Shown piece after piece: positions 1 through 11,870 of a stretch of 64,000 bases of DNA. Positions within the stretch are counted from its first letter, which is position 1; the number at the start of each line of letters is the position of its first letter. A program made the position numbers and the translations under genes. Location of the stretch: contig JAHLMK010000017.1 in NCBI GenBank assembly GCA_019915135.1, forward strand, positions 496,001 to 560,000, given 5' to 3'. This stretch comes from Strobilurus pachycystidiatus. Its lineage: Eukaryota > Basidiomycota > Agaricomycetes > Agaricales > Physalacriaceae. A model generated the notes under the pieces. It was given only the letters and a program-made list of their open reading frames with translations. It was not told where the DNA came from and did not search any database.

Positions 1-1058
1 CGTGAACGACACACCCTCTGGGATCGCGATGACCATCCATCGCGTCAATGTCCGAGCATACTGCCGTTCTCCGTCCGCATCCCCACGACGTTCCAGCACG
101 GGAACGACGCCAAGCGCCTGCCACCGTCGTACGAGGCCGCGTTCTACGGCATCCCGTCGATGTGGGTCTCATCCATCTACACTTTTACTGTGATCATAAC
201 GCGAACGCGACCGCGTTTTGGACTGTGGAAGCCCACTAGCACGTGCGTTTGAGTCCAAGCCTCTGTCGTTAAGCTGAAAGTGAGCCATAGGTATTCAATA
301 CGAATCAATTACCGCCCCCGCTCGCGACCTCCACGACCTATAGTCCACTGCGACAGCGTCTTCTCCATGCTCAAGTACGTGCCGGAAGAGTGGCACCAGA
401 TTATGGACACCCTGGACTTCCAGCCGTCCGCGTCTCTGGAGCCCATTACGTGCAGCGTGCGTCCCATTCCCCGTCCCCCATTCCCAAATCTTGACCATCG
501 GCCATCGGCAGTTCCTCATCCCCTCCGTGCAAACGTACGGCCTAGAAGACACCATCCCGTTCCACATCCAGCTCACCGGGCCGCTCGAGTCTCTCTCACA
601 CATCTATCCGGCCTTCTCGGAGGACTCGGATGAAGGCAACTGCACGTCGCCGCCAGACCCCGCCATCTACATCCGCGCCGGCCTCGTGCGCAAGACGCTC
701 ATCGAGATGCACGGCCGCAGACACTGGCGCACGCGCAATATCGGCGAGGGCAAGGTCTGGCCGACCCCGCCGCACTTCCACGGCGAGCTCAGCGTTGACT
801 GGGAGGGCGAGGTCAAGTGCAACCCCGAGATCAGGACGTCGGGGTTCAACATTGGGATCGTCGCCGTGCAGGTGCGTCCCACTACCATCCGCCTTAATCC
901 TTCACTGATGGATGTAGGATTTCATTCTGTTCGCGATGGGCCCGCGGAACCTCCGGACGTCCCCGTTGTTGTCGCTGCACCATGGACATGCGATCAAGCT
1001 AGTGACGGATACGTGGACAGAGGAGAGCACGACACATCCGCAGGACTTGGCTTTGTGA
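1..1058 (+). CDS. Arrestin-like protein, 5'-truncated by window edge
   Basis: Four exons can be joined in frame: 1-242, 291-456, 512-871 and 918-1058, separated by 46-55 nt introns that start GTGCGT and end AG. The open frame at base 1 gives a beta-sandwich-like sequence with the segments LPPSYEAAFYGIPSMWVSS and LIPSVQTYGLEDTIPFHIQL, typical of fungal arrestin-fold proteins, which act as adaptors in receptor and transporter trafficking. The frame ends at TGA 1056-1058. The N-terminal part lies outside the window. The splice structure is seen directly; the arrestin assignment rests on general resemblance and no substrate can be named. Confidence 0.6.
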
Positions 1059-1500
1059 TTCGTGGGATGGGACTTTTGGATTTGTATGTTAATTACCTTC
1101 ATGCTTTCTCACGTTGTATTCTTGCGCTGTTGTATGGCTATTATACCCCAATCATGAATTGTAGTTTAGACGGCGTGGAGTGTTCAAGAATAAGCGCTGA
1201 AGCACTCATGTTACACAAACTTCTATCAACATTCGGCTTGACTTGAGTCAGATCCAGAGCGGCACGGATGTCCATGGATGTGGGAATGGCTGAGTTCGCG
1301 TCCCCGAAGATGCTCTAAATCACCATTTCCAGCCATAAAACATTGTGTTCATTCTTGTTCTGCGTCATAAAAGCTGAAGAATCAAACTCCAACTTGCCTG
1401 GAGAATCGAGATTGTGAAAATCCGAACGCGTGACGTCAAACCATTGACAAAATGATCGCCAAATTTCGCGCTCTCTTGGCGTCCGCCCACAATCTCACCT
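1059..1500. other. Intergenic, no gene seen
   Basis: AT-richer spacer between the arrestin-like stop codon and the first FunK1 remnant. No long open frame with fungal codon use and no RNA gene was recognised. It probably holds the arrestin-like 3' UTR. Confidence 0.5.
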
Positions 1501-2625
1501 ATGACCTCGCCACGAATAGGAATTCCCCCAGCACAATCTGACGCGACTGCCCCTCCAGTCACCATCTCACTTCCCGCCGCACATAGATTCACGCGGACTA
1601 ACTTGCATCCCCTCGGCCGTGGTACACATTGCTTCGTTGCTGTGGACTCTGGCACGCTTCAAAAGGTTATCTCTAAGGAAGTTTCGCGTGTAGAGCGATA
1701 CCACCCTGAAGTTGAAGGTGATGCGAAGACATGGACCGACAGTGTCCGTAACATTCCTGGTCACCCCATCTATAGCATCCGCAAGCACACTTATCACCGT
1801 ATTGTGCTCGATGTTGTCGGTGTACCACTCACTCAGTTCACGTCGACTTATCAGCTGACTTGTGCCATGATGAATGCCTTTGAAGGTTAGTCTCCATGGT
1901 CCCCTAACTACTAAAATCCATCTCATGTTCGTCAGCTCACGCCAAGGCTTTCAACAGCGCCGGACTCGAGCACTGTGACGTCTCGGTCGCCAATATCCTC
2001 ATTGCTCAGCGGGAGGAGAATAGCGAGACAACGGAATATGGTCACCTCATCGATTGGGATCTTTCTGGGAATGTCAAGAAGGATGTGGCTACTAAAGCAT
2101 ATAAACGAATTCCGGCACATGTCTTTCTCGCTTTCTTTTTCAATGTGCTGACATTGACCTCAGGGTACTCGACAGTTCATGTCTGCTCGTCAGTGTGGCA
2201 ACTCGCCTCCTGCCCGCACGATCGGCGACGACATCGAGTCATTCATCCTTGTCTTCCTTTGGGTTGCAGCGCGCTTTGCACCCAACAACATGACGCCAAC
2301 TGCCCGTGGATCAATAATGGCCTTGTTTGAACCACTCGGCCCTGGCAAGCGTACATTGGCGTCGTTGACCACCCTACACGATATGGACCTATCGTCCAAA
2401 TACCTTGAGGAAGTGTTCGAAGAGCTCATAGAGGTGTATGAGGCGCGGTACCGAACGGCAGGGCGCAGATGGACACCAGAGAGGCTGAAAGAGCTACAAG
2501 CCAATCAGGCAAAGTTGGAGACCCATGCGTGGATGCTAGGTGTGTTGAAGAAGGCAATAGAGAACAAAGAATGGAAAGCGCAGAGGGATGGTTATGTGAA
2601 GCATGAGATGCCCTCGTCGCTCTAA
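1501..2625 (+). pseudogene. FunK1-type protein kinase, N-lobe deleted and splice site decayed
   Basis: A shortened relative of the intact kinase at 2939-5150. It starts with an ATG context like the start region of that gene, then jumps to the middle of the kinase (GRGTHCFVAVDSGTLQK), so about 300 residues of N-terminal region are missing. It continues through exon pieces 1501-1885, 1936 to about 2112 and 2164-2625. The catalytic-loop segment HCDVSVANIL and the metal-binding segment LIDWD are present. The last intron's donor, GTGCAG in the intact paralogue, reads GCACAT here and only a shifted GT is available. The C-terminal lobe (KYLEEVFEELIEVYEARY) is open to TAA 2623-2625. Likely non-functional. 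Confidence 0.7.
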
Positions 2626-2938
2626 GTGGAAGGCACAGAAGAGGAACCGACAATGCACAAAATACTTCTTGGAGAGTCAGACGAGGAAACGGCAAGTGGG
2701 GAGCATGGGCCCCTCCCAGAGAGATATCGATTCGTTTCTATTGCTTCGCCCTAGTATCTGGTAAGATAGGCAAGCGAAGGAACTTAGCCGCGCGCCGCTC
2801 AAGCCGAATGGCTATATTACTTGCGCGGACGCGACTTTGACCGATCACGGTGAAAAAGTACCGGCCCAACATTGGGTAAAGCCAACAATTGATCGCCTTC
2901 AACTACTATGACCTCGTCAACGGGAATCCCCCAGCCCA

Positions 2939-5150
2939 ATGACCAGGGAGACTACCCCGCCAAACGCAATTTCACCGCCCTCCACCACAGATACGCCAGT
3001 ACAGAATAGACTGTCATCCCAGCATCCATACACGGACGCCGTCGTCGAGACCGCGTTTGTCGAGGCTGCCCACGCATTGAAGGGGAAGTTCATCCTTGTA
3101 CCTGCTGCTACCTTCTTGGAGGAATACCTCCCATGGCACGATGGACTGCCTTCCATGCCATCCACTACGAAGGAGACGAAAGCCGCGTTTGAAAAATTGG
3201 GCAATATGCCACAAGAGATCGACATGTATGGGCCCTTGGTGCGTCCCTGCAAGCGAGCTGCTGCGCATCTACTGACTAGAGCAGATCACTGCTATAGCAC
3301 CTCTCCTCAAGAAAGGCTGGTACGCCGTCAACACCTCGGCTCACCCTGATACCGTTTTCTCGGCTTTCCTCCACCATGCTCTCGCACCCGATATCGTCCT
3401 CTATTCTGACGAGGAATCGCCATATCCGAACGATAAACGCTCTTGCCGTGCTCGTGACATGCAGGCTTTCATGGTGCTCAAAAACCGACCTGAATTGGAT
3501 GGCTTCAGCGACGACGAGGTGCTCGAGGGCTCATCTCTTCACGCCCGCGATACACGCGGCCAGGTGATCGCATATCTCAATGGAATGCAGTCTGCTCAAT
3601 ACCGCACCCATGGCTTCGGTGTCCTCATCGTCAAAGACCAATGTCGCCTCTTACGCCACACTCATAGCGGTATCACAGTGACGAGATCCTTCAGCATTGT
3701 CGATCAGCCACACCTGCAGACCTTTCTTTGGCGTTTTTCGCACGCTTCTCGTGCCGAACGTGGCATAGATACGACATACCAACTGGTCGAAGATGTCCCT
3801 TTCAGGATCCGGGACCTACTCAAATTATCTTCCAAGGAGCCCGTGTGGGAGGTCCGTGTGGCTGACAAGGCTTTCCTTGTGGCCCAGCCATTCACCCGGA
3901 CTCATTTGTACCCCGTCGGCCGTGGTACACGCTGCTTCGTCGCTGTGAACCGCAACACGCTGCAGAAGTGTGTTCTCAAGGACGTTTGGCGTGTAGAGGG
4001 CTATCACCCAGAGGGCGACGTCTATGCGAAGCTTTGGGCTGCCAAAGTTCGTAATATTCCTGGCATCCTTGCCGCTGGTGATGTCAGTGCGGACAAGAGA
4101 AGTGCCCACTTCTGTGGCGCAATCCCCAAGGGACCTAAATGGATAAGTTCTCCTAAGCATAGTATTCGCAAGCACATACATTACCGAATTGTGCTGGACG
4201 TCGTCGGGGCACCACTCACCGACTTCAGGTCAACTCATCAGCTGACTTGTGCTGTCTCAGATGCGTTTGAAGGTCAGTCTTCAGGCTCCGTGCTACTTGG
4301 TGTCATCTCATGTACAATCTTTATCAGCTCATTCTGATGCCTTCAACAAGGCCGGCGTCGAACACCGTGACGTTTCCGTTGGGAATATCCTCATTGTGCA
4401 GCGGAAGGAGAATGGCTTGATGAAGGAGTTTGGCTACCTCATTGACTGGGAGCTATCGCGGTATTTCGAAGACAATGTGGCTAGGGCATATGAGCGAACG
4501 GTGCAGATCTTTCTCGCTTCCTACCTCTGTGCTGACATTCACCTCAGGGTACTCGACAGTTCATGTCTGCTCGTCAATGTGCCCGCTTGCCTCCTGCCCG
4601 CACGATTGGCGACGACATTGAGTCATTCATCCTTGTCCTCCTTTGGGTCGCAGCGCGCTTTGCGCCCAACAATATGCATGTGGATGTTCGTGGATCAACA
4701 TTGCGCTTGTTCGAAGCAGACGATGCTGGCAAGACCTCATTGACATCATTGGCCACCCTACAAAGGATGGAGCTATCGAGCAAATACCTTGAGGAAGTGT
4801 TCAAAAAGCTAGTAGAGGTGTATGATGCGCGATACCGACTGGCAGGGCCCAGTTGGTCCTCAGAGAGGCTGAAAGAGCTGGAAGCCGATCAGGCAAAGTT
4901 GGAGACCCATGCATGGATGCTAGGTGTGTTGAAGAAGGCGATTGATAACGAGGAATGGAAAGCGCAGAGAGATGGCCATGTGAAGCATGAGATGCCTCCA
5001 AGGCCCGAGAAGTCAAAGAAGAGAAAGTCAATCTGCACGGAGTACGTCGTGGAGAGCCAGATGAGGAAACGTCAACGCGGGGAGCACGAAGCCGTTCCAG
5101 AAGAGAATACGGATCCGGATGACGAATGGGAGAAGGACCAAAGCGAGTAA
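2939..5150 (+). CDS. FunK1-domain protein kinase, intact
   Basis: Four exons (2939-3238, 3285-4272, 4328-4500, 4548-5150) join to 687 codons without a stop. FunK1 kinases are a fungal-specific, often expanded kinase family with few known substrates. The catalytic loop is HRDVSVGNIL with catalytic Asp about residue 444; the DFG-equivalent Asp is in LIDWE at about residue 469; an activation-segment motif GTRQFMSA follows the last intron. The C-terminal 40 residues are Lys/Arg/Glu-rich, possibly nuclear. ATG 2939 is the first in-frame start. An upstream ATG at 2908 lies in another frame, although the paralogue at 1501 starts at the matching position, so a one-base slip may have moved the start. 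Confidence 0.8.
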
Positions 5151-5239
5151 ATGTTGATTACAGTCAAAGACTGGGAGGACAGTAGATGGATAGTATATAT
5201 CTGTCGCATACGAGTCTGTACACCTTACTTTCAAGCACA

Positions 5240-5526
5240 ATGTCTCAAGTTCTACCCGTACAATCGACGACGACATCGAGTCATTCATCCTCGGCTTCCT
5301 TTGGGTGGCAGGGCGCTTTGCGCCCAACGGCATGACGCCAACTGGCCGTGGATCAATGATGGCATTGTTTGAACTTCCCGAACGTGGCAAGGTTTCATTG
5401 TCGCTGAGGTTCAACTTACACAGTATGAGAATATCGTCCAAATACCTTGAGGATGTGCTCGAAGAGCTCACAGAGGTGTATGAAGCGCGGTACCGACCGG
5501 CAGGGCGCACTTGGCTACCAGTGTAG
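5240..5526 (+). pseudogene. FunK1 kinase C-terminal fragment
   Basis: A third tandem remnant matching the last exon of the neighbouring FunK1 gene: DDDIESFILGFLWVAGRFAP, then a shortened loop and SSKYLEDVLEELTEVYEARY. It stops at TAG 5524-5526, about 120 codons short of the intact C-terminus. No catalytic loop is present upstream. It looks like the 3' end left by a partial tandem duplication. Confidence 0.7.
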
Positions 5527-6162
5527 AGGATTCACGCGCTCTACGCGCACAAAGCTGCCCGCGCCGACACTCGCACCACCAGGAACTAGGCCCATTACAT
5601 GGTCTTTCCATCTCTTATTTATTGTTCCATGCTACTCACGGACATTGTATTATATTCACCCTAGCTCTGAGACCATCGTACTTACTTTCGGACCTTCACT
5701 CAGAAAGTATACAAGCAGTCGTATGTGCACGGTTATGTGAACCACGAGATGCCCTTGCCATTATATAGCTAGAAGGCAAAGGACTCTGTGGGACTTTTGT
5801 GGGTCAGGTCTCGAGCTCGATGCTATACTTACGGGCGATTGACAGGCAAGGTTGATCGGTGGCATCAGGCCATGCCTTCGTGGCGCAGAAGAAGGCTTAC
5901 CAGCGCAAGGAAATCTCGTAACTGATCGTGATGTCGTAGGTCATTGATGCTTTTGGACGAACCACCTTTCAAGTGCTAATTGAAGCTGCCCTTCAACATC
6001 AAAAACACCTTCAAGAACCAGCAGTACATACTTGCTTCGTCACTGTATCGTAGTCTGTCTACGAGGAACTAAGTATTCGCGGGCCCAGGGATTATTGTTA
6101 TCGCATATTGTCAAAAATACATTCTTGGTACTACACATTAGTAACATAGGCGGCAGGAAAGA
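5527..6162. other. Intergenic, no gene seen
   Basis: No open frame with convincing coding character on either strand. It holds the 3' flank of the FunK1 fragment and the presumed 3' UTR of the minus-strand gene that ends at 6163. Confidence 0.5.
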
Positions 6163-7855
6163 TCAAACACAAATCATAGCCTGCAACATCTGACGATAAA
6201 TCGGTCCCTCTCCCTCCGTCCCAGCAAAGTTATCCTTCACGACCTTTTCCAATTCTCCATTACTCCTCTTCGTCTTCCACTCTTGGTCCTGCTCAACCGC
6301 AGAGCTCTGTGTCTGCATCAGGTTATACGACAGCAGAAGCTCGAACCGTATCCGCAGGATGGGCAGGGAATCGGACTTGACGTTCGAGGAGACGAGCCGG
6401 ACGACGTCCTGGGCGCCGGGACCGGTGAATTTGCGTGCTATGGCCGGGAGAGAGGGAGTGCTAGGAATGCTGGAATGCGGAACCGAGTCGCGCGGCTTGG
6501 GCTGGGCGCGTGGACGGATGGAAGGGCGGGGCTGCGCCGAGGTAGTACCCGACGATAGCAATCGTTGGCAGAGTGATATTTTGAACCGAAGGACGGCTGG
6601 AGACGGTGGAAGGAGACTGAGGATGTTCAGAACAGTCTCTCGAGAGGATATAGAGAGAATGTTGAACATGGAGTTGATGAATATCGGGAAATCGAGGTAG
6701 ATGGTTGCGGAAAGGTTGATAAGCTACGAGTCGTATTTAGTCAACTTTTGGCAGGACGACTGGGACGGGAAACTGACCAGTGTGAGGAGGCGTATACCCA
6801 GTTTACGATGTTCGGTATTCTCTTGTTGTATCGCGTAGAACGAGATATCTAGAGGTCGGCCAAAGTCCCATCGTGCATCCTTTCCTGATCTTTCAGGAGG
6901 AATCTGCGAGAGCAGCAATTGCGAGTACCGAGCTGGAGGGAATTAGAGTGAACGCGACGGGGAAATAAGAGATACCTACGTTCTCCAGGTGCGATGAGAC
7001 TTTCCTCTCTCTCAAAAACTGCGACCATCCACTCCAGCATGGCCCAAGCATCGTCGCCGACGATCTGATTTACGTTCTGTGTTTCTTCCTCGTCGTCGGT
7101 TGGATCTTCGTTTTTCCTCGATCTTCTGCGCTTCAACTTCCTTGACGGCGTCGCAGGGACGAGGGCTTTGATAAAGTCACTTTTGAGCAAGTCCCAGCAT
7201 GTTTTTGCTCGGATGACACGCAGAGACTCTTTTGCGAGGATACTCTCTTGGTCGTCCTCGTTACAGTCCTCGGACAGGTTTTTCTCGCAGGCGGGGATAG
7301 TGCGGAAGAGGCTCTCTGGGGAGTTTGTGAGGGCAAAGGAGGTGAGAAGGCGGCGCGCAGCGTTGACGGTGTTGGGTGGGAGATGGAAGCGCTCGCGTTT
7401 GATTTTGCTCGGGGAAGACTGCACATCGGCGGGGTTGGGCAGTTTGGGCGTCGATGAATGGAGGGCGATGAAGACGAGTTGGCGAATATGGTCTCTGCCA
7501 GAAATTTCAGGTAAAGTTTGGGCAAATTGGAATACGCGTACGGGGAAGGCTTGTGGCGAGGACTGCGCAGCTGTTCGAGGACGGCGATGCCAGAGTCGTA
7601 CTGGTTCTCCTCCCAGCAGCTGTTGACGAGCTCGCGCTGGCCTCTGCTCATCTCCACTTCGGTCACTGTGGCGGACGATGTCGACGCGTTTTGGGACATG
7701 ATGGTGGTGAAAGGGAGAGACGCGCCGACGCGTAGCGGAGTTTCAAATGGACTGTCGCCGTAGCAGTCGGCCGTCCCGACGTTCTCGGCGTTGTCGATCA
7801 CCTGCATCGCACGTTGACTTGAGTTTGGCGGAAGAGAGGAGACCAGCAGTGGCAT
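6163..7855 (-). CDS. Conserved-looking protein of unknown function, 514 aa
   Basis: Exons, 5' to 3' on the minus strand: 7542-7855, 6980-7494, 6778-6932 and 6163-6723. Introns of 47, 47 and 54 nt have GT-AG ends and the joined frame is divisible by three (515 codons with stop). I do not recognise the family. The protein is mostly helical in character; it has a basic cluster (RKLKRRRSRKNED) followed by an acidic stretch near the middle, suggesting nuclear localisation, and a Pro/Ser-rich segment in the last exon. It is divergently arranged with the hydrolase gene at 8102, sharing a 246-bp intergenic region. Function unknown; a meiotic or genome-maintenance role would be a guess. Confidence 0.65.
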
Positions 7856-8101
7856 CGGTTATTCAAATTCAACAAAGAAGCCGATCGTCGATTGCCTTCT
7901 CTTTTTGAGCCACCGGCTTCGGCCGTGGATTAGCGACAGCTGCCAGCAGGCTGCCAGCATTCCTTCCTGATTTCTCTGCGCCACAGTTGAGCTTCGTACT
8001 TACCGTCGTATACCCTCAAGGCTAGCTTGGGCTATCGGTGTCACAGGCTACCGCTCCCATCATTTCTCTCTTCGCCTCTTGCCACGAGATCCTGACGCGA
8101 T
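7856..8101. promoter_or_regulatory. Divergent intergenic region
   Basis: 246 bp between the start codons of the unknown minus-strand gene and the plus-strand hydrolase; it must contain both core promoters. No clear TATA box was seen on either side. Confidence 0.45.
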
Positions 8102-9411
8102 ATGGGGAAAGCACCCACCTACCCCTTCAGCCGCCAGCCCTTAAAGGCCATCTACCTCGTTTGCGAGCTTTTTGTCACCGCCTTCTTTCGACTACCAATA
8201 TGGACCATCAAGTCTCTGCCGAGGTATGTTCGTTTTCCTTCAACAACCCCATCTTTCTCATATTGTCATCATCCAGATCTCGTCGCCCAAGGCGGACATG
8301 GACTCTTTACCGCTCTGTTCGATTTCATGCTACGAAACACATGTTCAGTGTTTTCAGAAAGTGAGTGTCATCACAGGGCGCCCTTCGACAACAACAGAAG
8401 CTCACTAGACCCTGTAGCATAGGACCGTTCAAACCTGTTCCAGACTATCTTGCAATAGTCCCTGGTGTCGGCTTCGAAGGCGTCTGGATCCCACCTGCTC
8501 CTGACAAACTGTTCATCGGCGACGTCAAGACCTTTGCGGAACTGAACAAGGTCGACCGCGTCAAGATTCCCGGTTACTGGTTGCACAAGAAGGATTCGGC
8601 CACAGCCTTCGGCGCTCCTCCCACCCCAGGCGAAAAGATCCTTCTCGCGTTCCACGGCGGTGCATACGTCCGCCTCTCCGGCCACCCCAAAGGCCTCACA
8701 GCAAACATCATCCACGGTTTTCTTCAAGAGGTCCCATGCGTGCAGCGGGTGTTTTCTGTGGAATACCGGCTGTCAAAGGTCGATGCCAACGCGCTCCCTG
8801 CGGCGTTGTTAGACGCCATCGCGTCGTATGATTATCTCGTCAACGCCTTGGGATTCTCGCCGTTGGATATCATAGTCATGGGGGACTCGGCCGGCGGCAA
8901 CCTTGCACTGGCGTTGACTAGGTTCCTGGTCGAACACAAAGGGAAGGACGGCGTCCCCGGGCTGCCATCGGCCGTTCTTCTGCTATCCCCTTGGGCAGAC
9001 ATGGGCGTCTCGCAAGCGTCTTCCGGATCTGCTGTCGACAATGCAGTATGTGATATCATCGCAGAGGGAAAGTACACCGTATCGGCACGGAGGGCATTCT
9101 GCGGTAATCTGGGCCCCGAGATATGCGAGACGAACAAGTGGGTATCTCCTGCATCGTTAGATCCCCGGGTGGTCGTGGATTTCAAGGGCTTTCCGCGGTC
9201 ATACATCGTTTGCGGGGGCGCAGAGGTCTTGGCAGATACCATCAGGACACTGCGCGACAGGATGGTCGGGGATCTTGGTGACGACAAGCTGGGGTATTAT
9301 GAGGCGCCCGACGCGTTCCATGACTATATGGCGTTCACTAGCGTGCAGCCGGAGAGAAGCGAGACGTACGCCGCTATTTCGACATGGCTTGAAGCTGAGT
9401 GGGTCCCATGA
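8102..9411 (+). CDS. Alpha/beta hydrolase fold-3 (HSL-type) esterase
   Basis: Three exons (8102-8223, 8277-8360, 8418-9411) give 399 residues. The HSL-family oxyanion motif HGGAY begins at about residue 148, the nucleophile elbow GDSAGG has Ser at about 226, and the catalytic His lies in DAFHDY at about 370; GGAEVLADTIR carries the probable acid-residue region. The hydrophobic, aromatic N-terminal 45 residues may be a membrane-associating segment. Such enzymes hydrolyse carboxylic esters or lactones; the substrate cannot be read from sequence. The next gene downstream is a paralogue in the same orientation, so this is a tandem pair. Confidence 0.85.
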
Positions 9412-9518
9412 CCGCGCCGGCGGAACCCTATCATTGTTCCCATTCAATTGTACCCTGTACTCATTCTGTCATGTACTTCCCAGTGTTGAACTTCCCATGG
9501 ACTCAATGTGTTTCCTCG

Positions 9519-10679
9519 ATGAGTACAAAGTTTCACCTCAACAGACAGCCATGGAAATCACTCTATCTTCTCTATCAGCTTCTATCCACAGCTGCTATCC
9601 GAATCCCGTGGTGGCTCATTTCCTCCATCTTCTTCAAACGCCCGCGTCAATCATGGACTATCAGGCGCACGATTCTAGTCCAGCTCGTGCGACACGTCGT
9701 TCGCGTCACCGAAAAGACTGGCTCGATTCTCGCAGAGCCAAACCATTTGGCAGTGGTTCCCAACTCAGGCGGTGTATGGGTAGAGACACCCCCAGCATCG
9801 CTGGTCAATGAGAATTTGCGGGCATTAGCTGCAGCCTCTGAGGTTGAATTTGTGCGCCTGCCAGGATACTGGACACCATCTTATGTGCAGGGTCCCCCTG
9901 ATAAGAAGATCCTCTATTCGCTACACGGTGGGGGTTATACTTCTGGCACAGCGCACCCTCGGGCACAGTTTGCACACATCACGAACAGCATCGTCGCCTC
10001 CTGCCCATCTATCACTCGTGTTTTCGCGATAGAGTACAGGCTCTCCACAGCTACACAGCACGCGTTCCCAACTGCCCTATTCGACGCCATCTCAGGGTAT
10101 CATTACCTCGTCAATACTCTACACGTCCCTCCTCAGAGCATCATCATCGAGGGAGACTCTGCCGGGGGTAACCTGGCGTTAGCACTGGTGCGCTACATAG
10201 TGCAGAGCGAGCTCCTTCCGCTACCGGGAGCGCTCCTGCTCAACTCGCCATGGGCGGACATTGGCACATCGCATGACGGGCCAGTACCCTTCCGCTCAAC
10301 ATCCTCATTAGCGCTGTATGCCGACTATGACCCTGAGCCCCATGGGATAGATTCGTCGAAAAGCGCGTATCTGGGGCCGAACGGTTGGGGCGTAGCAGAG
10401 TTGAGCCCATACGTATCTCCTGGTTCCCGGAACAGAGTCTTCGACTCCATATCGTTTGCGGGATTTCCGCCGACGTTCATCAGCGCGGGCGGTGCTGAGA
10501 ATTTGTTGCCTCAAATTAGGCTGTTGAAAGATAGGATGGCCAGAGACCTTGGAGATAGATTGTTGTATTGGGAGGCGGAGGACGCTTGTCACGATGTTCT
10601 CTTATTCTCGTGGCAAGAGCCCCAACGGACTGACACGCTAGACGCGATAAGCTTATGGGTTGAATCGCTTGAGCAATAG
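9519..10679 (+). CDS. Alpha/beta hydrolase fold-3 (HSL-type) esterase, intronless paralogue
   Basis: A single open frame of 386 residues from ATG 9519; the frame is open 120 bases further upstream, but 9519 aligns with the start region of the neighbouring paralogue. It carries HGGGY from residue 136, GDSAGG with Ser 214 and catalytic His 358 (DACHD). It shares with the upstream gene the blocks EYRLS, GNLALAL and SPWAD. Unlike that gene it has no introns, including where the neighbour has two, suggesting intron loss or an origin through a processed copy. Predicted intracellular or membrane-associated esterase; substrate unknown. Confidence 0.85.
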   Translation: MSTKFHLNRQPWKSLYLLYQLLSTAAIRIPWWLISSIFFKRPRQSWTIRRTILVQLVRHVVRVTEKTGSILAEPNHLAVVPNSGGVWVETPPASLVNENLRALAAASEVEFVRLPGYWTPSYVQGPPDKKILYSLHGGGYTSGTAHPRAQFAHITNSIVASCPSITRVFAIEYRLSTATQHAFPTALFDAISGYHYLVNTLHVPPQSIIIEGDSAGGNLALALVRYIVQSELLPLPGALLLNSPWADIGTSHDGPVPFRSTSSLALYADYDPEPHGIDSSKSAYLGPNGWGVAELSPYVSPGSRNRVFDSISFAGFPPTFISAGGAENLLPQIRLLKDRMARDLGDRLLYWEAEDACHDVLLFSWQEPQRTDTLDAISLWVESLEQ

Positions 10680-10784
10680 TCAACACGTTCAATCTACGTG
10701 ACTAGCTAGCTGGAAGAGGAACCTTGAGTTATTTACTCCAACCTGTTGCGAAGTTGACTTACCTCTAAATCCGGGAACAGCTTA

Positions 10785-11870
10785 TCAGCTTGCTTTCCCA
10801 TCGGATGAAGCTTGCAGTAATCGTGCATATTCATCTCGTATGTCTTTCCAATTTGGTCTCGATACTTCGAAACCCTCTGTGAGTTTTGAATAGGCGGAAC
10901 CGCCTAGGCGAGCGACTGGTTTGAGCTTTGCGGGATCGACAGTCAGTCCATCCTCAAGGAGTATTGATTCCCGAGCGTGAACACGTTTGATTAGACCGAT
11001 AACCAGAGTCGTGCTGGGATCCTCGGCTCCAGGAGGGTTGATGTCGATGCTTTGGTGCAACTGTTGGATCTTCAGCTTAATTTACTCAAGCCCCCACTGG
11101 GTCGCAACGAACCTCGCACTCCATGCAAAATGCGCTCTCCCTCACGCATGCAGGTTTGACTTCAGTCTGGACGGCGGTCATTGACATGAATGCTGAACCT
11201 TGTGTTCACTTACACTGGACTCCATAGTCAAACCACTCAATATCCATTCGTTCACCGCGGAATTTTCGACGGCCGTCATATTGGTTGCTTCAACAAAGGC
11301 TTCACTGACAAGATTGACAGTGAACTGGGAGGTAGCCAGTATGTTTTCACGGGTGTCCTTCTTCCGTTTCGAAGGAAGGCTGAACGAAACGCTGAGCATG
11401 GGAGGGTTGGAGGAGATCTATGGACAATTGTCGTGCAGGATAGTGGGAGCGGGTGGAATACGACGACAAACCATTGAAAAGTAGCTACAACGCGTCAATT
11501 CGTGGCGTGCGCGTTGAATGGATGGGTCCATACCTGAACGGCGCGAGATTAGGTACACCATCCTCGGATAAAGTCGAAATGAACGCAATCGGTCGAGGAA
11601 TGATTGCGGAAGTGAGAAGTCGGTATGCGTCTCTAGGTTTCCGGTAAACCAAAGCAGTTTCTACAGCGCAGGCAGGAGAGTCAACCTTGGAGGTGCATCC
11701 GTCATGTTCCACGATTTCCGGGGAACCGTATTCGAGGCGTTCTTCCAGTCGGCATCAGAGACGCCCTGTCCCACTGTCCACTTTGGGTTTGGCGAAGCTG
11801 AAAGGTGGAATCCGCGGAATGCCGGCCAAGCCCGCGACACAGTCCGAGCATTGAAGGTGGTGAGGAGCAT
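10785..11870 (-). CDS. Flavin-reductase-like FMN-binding split-barrel protein, probably mitochondrial
   Basis: Six exons on the minus strand (11686-11870, 11534-11632, 11472-11484, 11214-11417, 11113-11166, 10785-11069) join to 279 residues. The core reads AIIPRPIAFIST, APFSYFSM, then NPPMLSVSFSLPSKRKKDT, characteristic of the flavin-reductase-like/FMN-binding split barrel, which binds FMN and either reduces it or serves a partner oxygenase. The third exon is only 13 nt. The start at 11870 gives an Arg/Ser/Phe-rich, acid-free N-terminus (MLLTTFNARTVSRAWPAF) like a mitochondrial presequence; an upstream in-frame ATG at 11939 adds 23 charged residues and is less likely. Divergent from the Fe-ADH-like gene. 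Confidence 0.8.

Noticed and set aside
9399..9518. Upstream extension of the second hydrolase to ATG 9399
   Set aside because: The extra 40 residues overlap the upstream gene's stop codon and lack similarity to the paralogue, whose start aligns near 9519.
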